A DNA stretch of 64,000 nucleotides from Enterobacter quasihormaechei (GCF_004331385.1 NZ_SJON01000002.1:62001-126000), one strand, 5' to 3'. Positions 20,649 to 29,750 are shown, counted from the first letter of the stretch. A program made the numbers and translations. Notes: generated from the sequence alone by a model not told the origin.

Positions 20649-20911
20649 GCGTTCCCGGACAAATTCATTCCATTGACGGCAATCAGGCCAGGGTGGAGGT
20701 CTGCGGCATCCTTCGAGATGTCGACCTGACGCTGGTGGGCAGCCACGACGAAACCGGCGCATCGCGTCTCGGTCAGTGGGTGCTGGTCCACGTGGGGTTT
20801 GCCATGAGCGTGATTAATGAGGAGGAAGCCCGCGACACGCTGGACGCGCTACAGAATATGTTCGACGTTGAGCCGGACGTGGGCGCCCTGCTGTATGGGG
20901 AGGAACGATAA
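20639..20911 (+). CDS. hypC: Hydrogenase maturation chaperone HypC
   Basis: Chaperone that binds pre-HycE and, with HypD, carries the Fe(CN)2CO unit. It has 90 residues. The essential second-position cysteine and signature MCIGVPGQI are present. The start lies inside the hypB end (10-bp overlap), and hypD follows after 3 bp. Confidence 0.96.
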   Translation: MCIGVPGQIHSIDGNQARVEVCGILRDVDLTLVGSHDETGASRLGQWVLVHVGFAMSVINEEEARDTLDALQNMFDVEPDVGALLYGEER

Positions 20912-20914
20912 CAC

Positions 20915-22036
20915 ATGCGTTACGTTGATGAATATCGCGCACCTGAGCGGGTGTTGCAGCTTATCGATCGCCTAAAATCCCGCGCGTCGCTGCTGGACTA
21001 TACGGCAGACCGGCCGCTGCGGATCATGGAAGTCTGCGGCGGCCACACCCACGCCATCTTCAAATTTGGCCTCGACCAGCTGCTGCCGGAGAACATCGAG
21101 TTTATCCACGGCCCCGGCTGTCCGGTGTGCGTGCTGCCGATGGGGCGCATCGACAGCTGTCTCGACATCGCCAGCCGGCCCGGCGTGATTTTTTGCACCT
21201 TTGGCGACGCGATGCGCGTGCCGGGGAAAAATGGCTCGCTGCTCCAGGCAAAGGCGCGGGGCGCGGACGTGCGGATTGTCTACTCCCCGATGGATGCCCT
21301 GACGCTGGCAGAGGCTAACCCTGACCGCAAGGTCGTCTTTTTCGGGCTGGGTTTTGAAACCACCATGCCCGCCACCGCCATCACCCTCCAGCAGGCGAAA
21401 GCCCGCAACGTCACTAACTTTTTCTTTTTCTGCCAGCACATCACGCTGATCCCCACGCTGCGCAGCCTGCTTGACGCGCCGGATAACGGCATCGACGCGT
21501 TTCTGGCGCCGGGCCACGTCAGCATGGTCATCGGCACAGACGCCTACGGTTTTATTGTTGAACAGTACAATCGTCCGTTAGTGGTGGCTGGATTCGAGCC
21601 ACTTGATCTACTGCAAGGCGTGACCATGCTGGTTGAGCAGAAAATAGCGGCCCTGAGTGCGGTGGAAAATCAGTATCGCCGCGTGGTGCCCGATGCCGGA
21701 AATAGACGGGCACAGCAGGCGATAGCCGACGTGTTTAGCGTGGAAGGCGACGGCGAATGGCGCGGGCTGGGGCTGATTGCGGAATCCGGCGTGCACCTGA
21801 CGCCTGCGTATCGCGCCTTCGACGCCGAAGCGCATTTCCGCCCGCAGCCGCAGCAGGCGTGCGACGATCCCCGCGCCCGCTGTGGCGACGTGCTCACCGG
21901 CAAATGTAAACCTCATCACTGCCCGTTATTTGGCAACGCCTGTAACCCGCAAACCGCGTTTGGTGCGCTGATGGTCTCCTCCGAAGGGGCATGCGCCGCG
22001 TGGTATCACTATCGCAACCAGGAGTGTGAAGCATGA
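20915..22036 (+). CDS. hypD: Hydrogenase Fe-CN/CO assembly protein HypD
   Basis: [4Fe-4S] scaffold on which CN and CO are added to iron. It has 373 residues (E. coli 373). The conserved blocks CGGHTHAIFKFG (Cys41 region), HGPGCPVCVLP and the C-terminal cysteine cluster CGDVLTGKCKPHHCPLFGNAC are all intact. It overlaps hypE by 4 bp. Confidence 0.97.
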   Translation: MRYVDEYRAPERVLQLIDRLKSRASLLDYTADRPLRIMEVCGGHTHAIFKFGLDQLLPENIEFIHGPGCPVCVLPMGRIDSCLDIASRPGVIFCTFGDAMRVPGKNGSLLQAKARGADVRIVYSPMDALTLAEANPDRKVVFFGLGFETTMPATAITLQQAKARNVTNFFFFCQHITLIPTLRSLLDAPDNGIDAFLAPGHVSMVIGTDAYGFIVEQYNRPLVVAGFEPLDLLQGVTMLVEQKIAALSAVENQYRRVVPDAGNRRAQQAIADVFSVEGDGEWRGLGLIAESGVHLTPAYRAFDAEAHFRPQPQQACDDPRARCGDVLTGKCKPHHCPLFGNACNPQTAFGALMVSSEGACAAWYHYRNQECEA

Positions 22037-23043
22037 ACACGGTGGAAATGGCGCACGGAAGCGGTGGACAGGCGATGCAGCAGCTGATTAACCGGCTGTT
22101 CATGGAAGCCTTTGATAATCCCTGGCTCGCCGAGCAGGAGGATCAGGCGCGCATCGCGCTCTCAACCCTCACCGCACACGGTGACCGGCTGGCGTTCTCC
22201 ACCGACAGCTACGTGATTGACCCGCTGTTCTTCCCGGGCGGCGATATCGGCAAGCTCGCCGTCTGCGGCACGGCAAACGACGTGGCCGTCAGCGGCGCCA
22301 TTCCGCGCTACCTCTCGTGCGGGTTTATCCTCGAAGAAGGATTACCGATGGAGACGCTCGCGGCAGTGGTCAACAGCATGGCGCACACCGCCCGCGAGGC
22401 GGGGATCGCTATCGTGACCGGGGATACCAAGGTGGTACAGCGCGGCGCGGCGGATAAGCTCTTCATTAACACCGCCGGCATGGGGGCTATCCCTGCCGAC
22501 ATTCACTGGGGCGCGCAGCGGCTTTCGGTGGGCGACGTGCTGATCGTCAGCGGAACGCTGGGCTGCCACGGGGCAACCATCCTGAACCTGCGCGAAGGCC
22601 TGGGGCTGGACGGCGATCTGCGCAGTGATTGCGCGGTCCTCACGCCGCTGATCCAGACGCTGCGAACGGTGCCCGGCGTAAAAGCGCTGCGCGACGCCAC
22701 CCGCGGCGGTGTCAATGCCGTGGTGCATGAGTTTGCCGCCAGCAGTGGCTGTGGTGTTGAGCTTAACGAGCGCAGCCTGCCCGTCAGGCCTGCCGTTCGC
22801 GGCCTGTGCGAACTGCTGGGACTCGACCCGCTTAACTTTGCCAACGAGGGCAAGCTGGTGATTGGCGTGGAACGCCAGTCTGCCGGGGCGGTGCTGGAGC
22901 AGCTACGTGCCCATCCTTCAGGGAAAGAGGCCGCCATTATAGGTGAAGTGGTTGAGCGCAAAGGGGTGCGCCTGACCGGGCTATACGGCGTGAAGCGCAC
23001 GCTGGATCTGCCGCACGCTGAACCGTTACCCCGAATTTGCTAG
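22033..23043 (+). CDS. hypE: Carbamoyl-dehydratase HypE
   Basis: ATP-dependent enzyme that dehydrates the carbamoyl group received from HypF into a thiocyanate, the CN source. It has 336 residues. The N-terminal MAHGSGG glycine-rich motif and the PurM-like fold are visible. The C-terminal PRIC with the carbamoylated cysteine (C336) is intact and is the last residue. The start overlaps the hypD stop. Confidence 0.97.
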   Translation: MNTVEMAHGSGGQAMQQLINRLFMEAFDNPWLAEQEDQARIALSTLTAHGDRLAFSTDSYVIDPLFFPGGDIGKLAVCGTANDVAVSGAIPRYLSCGFILEEGLPMETLAAVVNSMAHTAREAGIAIVTGDTKVVQRGAADKLFINTAGMGAIPADIHWGAQRLSVGDVLIVSGTLGCHGATILNLREGLGLDGDLRSDCAVLTPLIQTLRTVPGVKALRDATRGGVNAVVHEFAASSGCGVELNERSLPVRPAVRGLCELLGLDPLNFANEGKLVIGVERQSAGAVLEQLRAHPSGKEAAIIGEVVERKGVRLTGLYGVKRTLDLPHAEPLPRIC

Positions 23044-23079
23044 ACCGCGCCAAAAGCGGTCAGCGCTGACGTTTTTTTT
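23043..23079 (+). other. Hairpin and T-run between hypE and fhlA
   Basis: GACCGC-(GCCAAAA)-GCGGTC, then AGCGCTGACG and eight T. The T-run is 10 bases from the hairpin, so it is at best a weak attenuator that would lower fhlA expression relative to hypE. A second short palindrome, GTCAGCGCTGAC (23059-23070), directly precedes the T-run and overlaps the first hairpin by three bases. Confidence 0.4.
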
Positions 23080-23103
23080 GCCAGTTTCTATTGGAAAGCA
23101 ATA

Positions 23104-25176
23104 ATGCCGTATACACCGATGAGCGATCTTGGACAGCAGGGCCTGTTTGACATCACGCGCATACTTTTACAACAGCCCGACCTTGGCGCATTGAGCGATG
23201 CCCTGACCCGGCTGGTCAGGCAGTCAGCGCTGGCGGACAGCGCCGCCATTGTGCTCTGGCATAGCGCAACCCACCGCGCGAGCTATTTCTCAACGCGTGA
23301 TAACGGCAAAATCTTCGAATATGAAGATGAAACGTTTCTGGCCCACGGCCCGGTGCGGCGTATTCTCTCCCGCCCGGAAGCCCTGCACTGCAATTTTGAC
23401 CAGTTTCGCCAGGCCTGGCCGAAGCTGGCAGAGAGCAACCTTTATCATCCGTTCGGCCACTACAGCATGCTGCCGCTGGCGGTGGAGGGACAAATTTTTG
23501 GCGGCTGCGAGTTTATCCGCACTACCGACCAGCCCTGGACCGAGGCGGAGTACGAGCGGTTGCATACCTTCACACAGATTGTGTCCGTCGTGGCAGAGCA
23601 GATCCAAAGCCGCGTCACCAATAACGTGGATTACGACCTGCTGAGCCGCGAGCGCGATAACTTCCGTATTCTGGTCGCCATCACCAATGCCGTACTCTCG
23701 CGTCTCGATATGGACGAGCTGGTGAGCGAAGTCGCCAAAGAGATCCATCACTATTTCAGGATCGACGCCATCAGCATCGCGCTGCGCGGGAACCGGAAAG
23801 GCAAGCTGAACATCTACTCCACCCACTACCTTGATGAAGCTAACCCGGCGCACGAGCAGAGCGAGGTGGACGAAGCGGGAACCTTGTCTGAACGGGTATT
23901 TAAAAGCAAAGAGATCCTGCTGCTGAACCTGAGCGAGCAGGATCCGGTAGCGCCCTACGAGCGGATGCTGTTTAACACCTGGGGCAACAAGATCCAGACC
24001 CTGTGCCTGCTGCCGCTGATGTCCGGCAACACCATGCTCGGCGTGCTCAAACTGGCGCAGTGCGATGAAGCCGTATTCACCACCGCCAACCTGAAGCTGC
24101 TGCGCCAGATCGCCGAGCGTATCTCCATCGCGCTCGATAACGCCCTCGCCTATCAGGAGATCCACCGCCTGAAAGAGCGGCTGGTGGACGAAAACCTGGC
24201 GCTGACCGAGCAGCTCAACAACGTGGACAGCGAGTTTGGCGAAATCATCGGGCGTAGCGATGCCATGTACAGCGTGCTTAAGCAGGTGGAGATGGTGGCC
24301 CAGAGCGACAGCACGGTGCTGATCCTCGGTGAAACCGGCACCGGGAAAGAGCTGATTGCCCGGGCGATCCACAACCTGAGTAACCGCAACAGCCGCCGGA
24401 TGGTGAAGATGAACTGCGCGGCGATGCCAGCTGGCTTGCTGGAAAGCGATCTGTTCGGCCACGAGCGCGGCGCCTTTACCGGCGCCAGCAGCCAGCGGCT
24501 GGGCCGTTTTGAGCTGGCGGATAAAAGCTCTTTGTTCCTCGACGAAGTGGGCGATATGCCGCTGGAGCTTCAGCCTAAGCTGCTGCGCGTTTTGCAGGAG
24601 CAGGAGTTTGAGCGTCTCGGCAGCAATAAGCTGATCCAGACCGACGTGCGTCTGATTGCCGCCACCAACCGCGATCTGAAAAAGATGGTCGCCGACCGCG
24701 AGTTTCGCAGCGATCTTTACTATCGCCTGAACGTCTTCCCGATTTGCCTGCCGCCGCTGCGCGAGCGCCCGGAAGATATCCCCCTGCTGGTGAAGGCCTT
24801 TACCGCGAAGATTGCCCGCCGGATGGGGCGGAATATCGACAGTATTCCTGCCGAAACGCTACGTACTCTTTCGGCGATGGAGTGGCCGGGGAACGTGCGC
24901 GAGCTGGAAAACGTCATTGAGCGCGCGGTACTGCTGACGCGCGGGAACGTCCTTCAGCTCTCTTTGCCTGAGGTCACCCATCAGGAAGCCCCCACGCTTT
25001 CGGCAGAAGTCGCGCAGGAGGGCGAAGATGAATATCAGCTGATTTTGCGCGTGCTGAAAGAGACCAACGGTGTGGTGGCCGGACCGAAAGGCGCGGCGCA
25101 ACGGCTGGGGCTGAAGCGCACCACCCTGCTCTCGCGCATGAAGCGTCTGGGAATTGATAAAGAGAGCCTGATTTAA
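23104..25176 (+). CDS. fhlA: Formate hydrogenlyase transcriptional activator FhlA
   Basis: Formate-sensing sigma-54 activator of hyc, hyp and hydN-hypF. It has 690 residues (E. coli 692). Two GAF-type sensory domains (about 25-165 and 200-345) precede the AAA+ domain (about 380-610), with Walker A GETGTGKE at about 409 and the sigma-54 contact loop GAFTGA at 456-461. A Fis-type helix-turn-helix ends the protein (GAAQRLGLKRTTLLSRMKRLGI). It is last gene of the hyp operon, 60 bp after hypE, with a terminator downstream. Confidence 0.97.
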   Translation: MPYTPMSDLGQQGLFDITRILLQQPDLGALSDALTRLVRQSALADSAAIVLWHSATHRASYFSTRDNGKIFEYEDETFLAHGPVRRILSRPEALHCNFDQFRQAWPKLAESNLYHPFGHYSMLPLAVEGQIFGGCEFIRTTDQPWTEAEYERLHTFTQIVSVVAEQIQSRVTNNVDYDLLSRERDNFRILVAITNAVLSRLDMDELVSEVAKEIHHYFRIDAISIALRGNRKGKLNIYSTHYLDEANPAHEQSEVDEAGTLSERVFKSKEILLLNLSEQDPVAPYERMLFNTWGNKIQTLCLLPLMSGNTMLGVLKLAQCDEAVFTTANLKLLRQIAERISIALDNALAYQEIHRLKERLVDENLALTEQLNNVDSEFGEIIGRSDAMYSVLKQVEMVAQSDSTVLILGETGTGKELIARAIHNLSNRNSRRMVKMNCAAMPAGLLESDLFGHERGAFTGASSQRLGRFELADKSSLFLDEVGDMPLELQPKLLRVLQEQEFERLGSNKLIQTDVRLIAATNRDLKKMVADREFRSDLYYRLNVFPICLPPLRERPEDIPLLVKAFTAKIARRMGRNIDSIPAETLRTLSAMEWPGNVRELENVIERAVLLTRGNVLQLSLPEVTHQEAPTLSAEVAQEGEDEYQLILRVLKETNGVVAGPKGAAQRLGLKRTTLLSRMKRLGIDKESLI

Positions 25177-25186
25177 CCCGTCATTC

Positions 25187-25211
25187 CGGCGCCGTTCATG
25201 GCGCCGCTTTT
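25187..25211 (+). terminator. Intrinsic terminator after fhlA
   Basis: CGGCGCC-GTTCAT-GGCGCCG followed by CTTTT, 10 bp after the fhlA stop. The 7-bp all-GC stem with a short T-run fits an intrinsic terminator. Confidence 0.75.
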
Positions 25212-25236
25212 CATTACTCTGCGTAATTGTTCCACG

Positions 25237-25265
25237 TTGACACAATATATTTTCCTCTGTATAAA
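25237..25265 (+). promoter_or_regulatory. Sigma-70 promoter of the iron ABC importer operon
   Basis: TTGACA (25237-25242), exactly 17 bases, then TATAAA (25260-25265). The -35 element is perfect and the -10 differs in one base. It lies 62 bp before the start of the binding-protein gene and just after the fhlA terminator. Fur control would be expected from the gene content, but no convincing 19-bp Fur box was found; the best stretch is the AT-rich 25275-25295. Confidence 0.8.
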
Positions 25266-25326
25266 ATTCCGCCTTAATAATGCGTTTCATTTGCATCAAC
25301 ATAATTTTAATGAAGGGTAGCGTTTA

Positions 25327-26325
25327 ATGAAAAAGGTTCTCTGTGCGTTAGGCCTGACGGTTGCATCAATGAGTACAGCTCTGGCTACCACGTACCCGCT
25401 CACGATAGAAAACTGCGGGTATAAAGAGACATTCACCAAAGCGCCCGAGCGCGTCGTTGCCCTGGGTCAGAATACCGTTGAGATTTTGTTGCTGCTGGGT
25501 CTGGAAGATAAGGTGAAAGCCAGCGCGTTCTGGCCGACCAAAGTCTTGCCGCAGCTGGCGGAGCAAAATGCCAAAATCAACACCCTGACGGTAGAAATCC
25601 CGACCCTTGAATCCATCCTTTCGCAAAACCCCGACTTCGTACCTGCTCAGCTGCCGCTGCTGCTCGGACCGGAAAGCAAGGTTGCCAAACGAGAAGATCT
25701 GGCGACCGTGGGGGTAAACAGCTACCTGTCGCCGGGCATGTGCGCCACCAAAAAAGCAGCGGGCGACATGTACGGCAGTCGTCAGAAGCTCTGGGACATG
25801 ACCTACCTTTATAAAGAGATCGAAGATTTCGCTAAAATTTTCAACGTCGAAGCGCGCGGCCAGGCCGTTATCGCCGATTTCAAAAAACGTGAAGCAGACC
25901 TGCGCCAGGAATTTGGCAAAAACAAAAAAGACCTCTCCTTTGTTTTCTGGTTCTCAAGCTCCTCGCCTTCGGCTGACGCCTATGTAGGCGGTAAAAACAG
26001 TGCCTCCGGCTTTATTGCCAACGTGCTGGGCGGCCATAACGCCATTACCTCTGAGACCGAATGGCCGACCGTGGGCTGGGAAAGCATTATTGCCGCCAAT
26101 CCGGACGTGATTGTGGTTTCAAGCCTGGATCGTAACCGCTGGGCACTGGATAACGCCGAAGAAAAAATCAAATTCCTGAAAAGCGATCCTGCCGTCAGCC
26201 AGCTCGACGCGGTGAAGAAAGGTCATATCGTGATAATGGATGGTCAGGCCATGAACCCGACGATCCGCACGCTTTACGGTGCTGAACAGGTCGGCGAACA
26301 GCTCAGAAAACTGGGACTGAACTGA
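25327..26325 (+). CDS. Periplasmic iron-siderophore-type binding protein
   Basis: Substrate-binding protein of a FecCD-type ABC importer (cluster A-II, related to FhuD/FepB/BtuF). It has 332 residues. A signal peptide (about 1-20, ending STALA) is clear and has no lipobox, so it is a soluble periplasmic protein. The mature part opens with the typical FTKAPERVVALGQNTVEILLLLGL segment of this family. The ligand cannot be told from sequence; ferric siderophore is the likeliest, haem or cobamide are possible. It overlaps the permease gene by 1 bp. Confidence 0.85.
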   Translation: MKKVLCALGLTVASMSTALATTYPLTIENCGYKETFTKAPERVVALGQNTVEILLLLGLEDKVKASAFWPTKVLPQLAEQNAKINTLTVEIPTLESILSQNPDFVPAQLPLLLGPESKVAKREDLATVGVNSYLSPGMCATKKAAGDMYGSRQKLWDMTYLYKEIEDFAKIFNVEARGQAVIADFKKREADLRQEFGKNKKDLSFVFWFSSSSPSADAYVGGKNSASGFIANVLGGHNAITSETEWPTVGWESIIAANPDVIVVSSLDRNRWALDNAEEKIKFLKSDPAVSQLDAVKKGHIVIMDGQAMNPTIRTLYGAEQVGEQLRKLGLN

Positions 26326-27362
26326 TGACCACCGCCGTACTTCAGATGCGTCAGGGCGTATTCCTGACCGCATCGTGCCTGCTCGCGTTCGTGCTGCTGT
26401 TTCTGGCGATCGCCTTTGGCGTGAGCCTCGGCGAGCTGTCTATCCCGCTGAACAACGTGTTCTACGCCATCAGCAATAAGCTGGGGCTGACCGACGTTCC
26501 GCTCAACCGCATCTATGAGAGCGTGATCTGGGACTTTCGCCTCAGCCGCGCGCTGGTGGCGGCGTGCTGCGGCGCCGGGTTAGCCATTTGCGGCGCCGTG
26601 CTGCAAAGCCTGTTGAAGAATGCGCTGGCGGAACCTTACGTGCTCGGCGTGTCGGCGGGGGCGTCAACGGGCGCAGTCTCGGTCGTCGTGTTGGGTCTCG
26701 GCACCGGCGCGGTGTCCCTTTCTGCGGGTGCGTTTGCCGGGGCGTTCGCCGCCTTTGCGTTTGTCGCCTTTCTGACGAACGGCGCGCGCGGCGGCAATGA
26801 ACGTACCATTCTGGCGGGCGTGGCGGCCTCTCAGCTGTTTAACGCCATCACCGCCTATACCATCAGCACCTCTGCCAGCGCACAGCAGGCGCGCGACGTG
26901 ATGTTCTGGCTGCTGGGCAGCTTTAGCGGCGTACGCTGGCCTGAGTTTCAGCTGGCGCTGGTGGTCGTGCTGGCGGGGCTTGCCGTCTGTCTTTACTACT
27001 CCCGCGCGCTGGACGCCTTTACCTTTGGTGATGATGCCGCCGCCTCGCTGGGCATTGCCGTGCCCTGGGTGCGCCTGGCCTTGTTCACCACCACGGCCCT
27101 GATCACCGCGACCATTGTCAGTATGGCGGGCTCGATTGGTTTTGTGGGGCTGGTCGTGCCGCACGTTATGCGTTTCCTGTTCGGGCCGCTGCACCGCACG
27201 CTGCTGATTGCCAGCGCGCTGGCGGGGGCGATCCTGATGGTGCTGGCCGACATCGCCTCGCGGATGCTGATTGCCCCGCAAAGCCTGCCGGTTGGCGTCG
27301 TTACCGCGCTGGTGGGCGTACCGTTCTTCGCCGTGATTATCTACCGCTCAAGGAATAAATGA
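26325..27362 (+). CDS. FecCD-family ABC permease
   Basis: Inner-membrane permease of the importer. It has 345 residues with about ten hydrophobic segments. Family features include LSRALVAACCGAGLAICGAVLQSLLKNALAEP in the first third (the coupling and substrate path region) and GSIGFVGLVVPHVMRFLFGP near the end. One permease gene probably forms a homodimer, as in BtuC. The start overlaps the stop of the binding-protein gene by one base, and the stop overlaps the ATPase start. Confidence 0.92.
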   Translation: MTTAVLQMRQGVFLTASCLLAFVLLFLAIAFGVSLGELSIPLNNVFYAISNKLGLTDVPLNRIYESVIWDFRLSRALVAACCGAGLAICGAVLQSLLKNALAEPYVLGVSAGASTGAVSVVVLGLGTGAVSLSAGAFAGAFAAFAFVAFLTNGARGGNERTILAGVAASQLFNAITAYTISTSASAQQARDVMFWLLGSFSGVRWPEFQLALVVVLAGLAVCLYYSRALDAFTFGDDAAASLGIAVPWVRLALFTTTALITATIVSMAGSIGFVGLVVPHVMRFLFGPLHRTLLIASALAGAILMVLADIASRMLIAPQSLPVGVVTALVGVPFFAVIIYRSRNK

Positions 27363-28123
27363 TGAGCATCTGCGCCAACAATATCACCTGGAAGGTAGGT
27401 AAAAAGGTTATCGTGAATAATGTTTCGCTGAAGGTTTCCCAGGGCGAAACGGTGGGTCTGCTTGGCCCTAACGGCTGCGGTAAATCCTCGCTGTTGCGCA
27501 TTCTGGCGGGCCTGCGTCGCCCGGATGCCGGATGCGTAACGCTCGACGGACAGGACATTGCCCGCATCGCCAAAAAGCAGCTGGCGCGCCGCGTGGCGTT
27601 TGTTGAACAGCACGGAATGACCGACGCCAATATGCGCGTGCGTGACGTGGTCAAACTGGGGCGTATTCCGCACCACTCCCCCTTCTCGAACTGGAGCGCG
27701 CAGGATGACGAAACCGTCACCGCCGCCCTGCAACGCGTGGATATGCTGGATCGCAGCGAACAGGGCTGGCTGAGCTTATCCGGCGGCGAGCGTCAGCGGG
27801 TACATATCGCCCGCGCCCTGGCGCAAACGCCTACCGAGATCCTGCTGGATGAACCGACCAATCACCTGGACATTCATCACCAGATGCAGCTCATGCAGCT
27901 CATCAGCGAGCTGCCGGTAACCAGCATCGTCGCCATTCACGATCTGAATCACGCGTCCATGTTCTGCGATTCGCTGATCGTGATGCAGCAAGGGCAGATT
28001 GTAGCGACCGGAACCCCGCAGGCCATTTTATCCGAGGAACTCCTCTGGAACGTATTCAGAGTGAAAACCAGAATTGAGATCTCGCCGTACCACGGCAAAA
28101 AGCACATTCATTTTATCGTGTAG
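27359..28123 (+). CDS. ABC transporter ATPase for iron-siderophore-type uptake
   Basis: Cytoplasmic ATPase of the importer. It has 254 residues. Walker A GPNGCGKSS (about 36-44), signature LSGGERQRV and Walker B ILLDEPTNHLD are intact. It resembles FepC/FhuC-type ATPases. Overlaps the permease stop by 4 bp; the MFS gene begins 12 bp after it, so all four genes are probably one transcript. Confidence 0.92.
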   Translation: MMSICANNITWKVGKKVIVNNVSLKVSQGETVGLLGPNGCGKSSLLRILAGLRRPDAGCVTLDGQDIARIAKKQLARRVAFVEQHGMTDANMRVRDVVKLGRIPHHSPFSNWSAQDDETVTAALQRVDMLDRSEQGWLSLSGGERQRVHIARALAQTPTEILLDEPTNHLDIHHQMQLMQLISELPVTSIVAIHDLNHASMFCDSLIVMQQGQIVATGTPQAILSEELLWNVFRVKTRIEISPYHGKKHIHFIV

Positions 28124-28135
28124 GGACAAGTTAAA

Positions 28136-29359
28136 ATGATGCCTCTTCGCCCTGCCACCACCCTCTGGCCGCCCGTTCTGCTGGGCAGCCAGTTTGTGTT
28201 TAATATCGGCTTTTACGCGGTCGTTCCCTTCCTGGCGATCTTCTTACGTGACGATATGCTGCTCTCCGGCGGGCTGATCGGGCTGGTGCTGGGGCTGCGC
28301 ACCTTCTCCCAGCAAGGAATGTTTATTGTCGGCGGCGCGCTTTCAGACCGGTTTGGCGCGAAGAGCGTGATCCTCAGCGGCTGCATTGTCCGCGTGGTGG
28401 GTTATCTGCTGCTGGCCTTTGGGCAATCGCTGTGGCCCATCATTCTGGGGGCCTGTCTGACGGGCATTGGCGGCGCGCTGTTCTCACCGTCAATAGAAGC
28501 CCTGCTGGCAAAAGCGGGAACGCAAAGTGAGGCAACGGGTAAACGCAGCCGTGCGGAGTGGTTTGCGCTGTTTGCGGTGTGCGGTGAACTCGGCGCTGTA
28601 CTCGGCCCGGTGATGGGTGCCCTGCTGACGGGGCTGGGTTTTCGCCAGGTTGCGCTCGCTGGCGCAGGGATATTTATCGTTGCGCTGGTGGTGCTCTTTT
28701 TCTCCCTGCCTGCGGCGCCCCACAGCACGAAGCCGCTGAAAATTCTGCCCTGGTGGACGACGTTCCGTCAGCCGCGTTTCGTCGCCTTTATCATTGCGTA
28801 CAGCTCATGGCTGTTAAGCTATAACCAGCTTTATCTGGCGCTGCCGGTGGAGATCCAGCGCGCCGGTGGCAGCGAGAAAGACCTGGGACCGCTGTTTATG
28901 CTGGCCTCAGTGCTGATTATTGTTCTGCAATTGCCCCTCGCCCGCTTCGCCCGAAAAGTGGGCGCGGTGAGGATTTTACCGGTGGGCTTTTTGCTGCTCT
29001 CCGCCTCGTTTGCCAGCGTGGCGCTCTTTGCGGCGACTGAGCCACCGGAAGGCTGGCTGCGCCTGCTGCCCTCCGCAAGCCTCGTCACTCTGTTAACGCT
29101 CGGACAGATGTTGCTGGTGCCGTCGGCAAAAGATTTGATCCCATATTTTGCCGAGGAGTCGACGCTTGGGGCGCACTATGGCGCGCTCTCCACCGCCGGC
29201 GGCGTTGCGGTGCTGGCGGGGAATTTTGGGTTAGGCAGTCTGCTGGACAAGGCGCTGGTGCCCTCAACGCAAGCCATTTACCCCTGGCTGCTGCTGGCGG
29301 TATTTCCGCTGTGCAGCGCCGTCGCCCTGAGCGTGATTTGTCGCCCATTGCAGCGCTGA
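28136..29359 (+). CDS. MFS exporter next to the iron importer
   Basis: Major facilitator superfamily permease of 407 residues with about 12 hydrophobic segments. The loop-2-3 motif GGALSDRFGAKSV matches the family G-x-x-x-D-R-x-G pattern. It resembles drug/siderophore exporters of the MdtH type. Its place 12 bp behind an iron importer suggests export of a metal-scavenging compound or of the stripped ligand after iron release; that function is inference. Confidence 0.8.
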   Translation: MMPLRPATTLWPPVLLGSQFVFNIGFYAVVPFLAIFLRDDMLLSGGLIGLVLGLRTFSQQGMFIVGGALSDRFGAKSVILSGCIVRVVGYLLLAFGQSLWPIILGACLTGIGGALFSPSIEALLAKAGTQSEATGKRSRAEWFALFAVCGELGAVLGPVMGALLTGLGFRQVALAGAGIFIVALVVLFFSLPAAPHSTKPLKILPWWTTFRQPRFVAFIIAYSSWLLSYNQLYLALPVEIQRAGGSEKDLGPLFMLASVLIIVLQLPLARFARKVGAVRILPVGFLLLSASFASVALFAATEPPEGWLRLLPSASLVTLLTLGQMLLVPSAKDLIPYFAEESTLGAHYGALSTAGGVAVLAGNFGLGSLLDKALVPSTQAIYPWLLLAVFPLCSAVALSVICRPLQR

Positions 29360-29364
29360 GTCAA

Positions 29365-29709
29365 TTATTTTTTGGGCCGATACTTTTCCGGTAATTCCGG
29401 CACCGGACGGCGATCGTCGATCAGATGACGGATAGTCAGAATCGGATGACGCCATAACATTCTTGGCCCTGCCCAGCGCATCACCTGCTTCATCTCTTCC
29501 CGTCTGGCGGGCTGATAGCAGTGTACAGGGCACTGTTTGCAGGCGGGCTTTTCCTCACCGAACACGCATTTATCCAGCCGCTTATCGGCATACGCCTTCA
29601 GCGCCTGATAATGTCCTTCTTCCCTTGAAGCCTCAGGACACTGGCGTTCATACAGCGCGATCATTCTGGCGATCGTCTTTTTCTCGCGTGAAATACGTTT
29701 ACCGGACAT
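29365..29709 (-). CDS. ygbA: YgbA, nitric-oxide-stimulated small cysteine-rich protein
   Basis: Member of the YgbA_NO family, members of which belong to the NsrR regulon in E. coli and Salmonella; the biochemical role is unsettled. From the ATG at 29709 it has 114 residues, with a GGTGAGG ribosome site 9 bases before. An upstream ATG at 29736 would add nine residues but lies inside an NsrR-like palindrome next to a likely -10 (TATTAT), so the inner start is preferred. Cysteines CVF...CKQC...C may hold a metal. It converges with the MFS gene and sits before mutS, as in E. coli. Confidence 0.85.
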   Translation of the reverse strand: MSGKRISREKKTIARMIALYERQCPEASREEGHYQALKAYADKRLDKCVFGEEKPACKQCPVHCYQPARREEMKQVMRWAGPRMLWRHPILTIRHLIDDRRPVPELPEKYRPKK

Positions 29710-29727
29710 GACGTCGTCCTCACCAAT

Positions 29728-29750
29728 AAAGTGCATTTATAATACCTTTT
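29728..29750 (-). promoter_or_regulatory. NsrR-like operator of ygbA
   Basis: A 23-bp 11-1-11 inverted repeat. On the minus strand the right half AAATGCACTTT matches the NsrR half-site AAATRCATYTT at 9 of 11 positions, and the left half AAAAGGTATTA matches AAGATGYATTT at 8 of 11. It covers the upstream candidate start codon and the TATTAT -10-like element. Confidence 0.6.

Noticed and set aside
25275..25295. Possible Fur box before the iron importer
   Set aside because: The stretch has one AATAATGCG word but no 19-bp symmetrical match to the GATAATGATAATCATTATC pattern.
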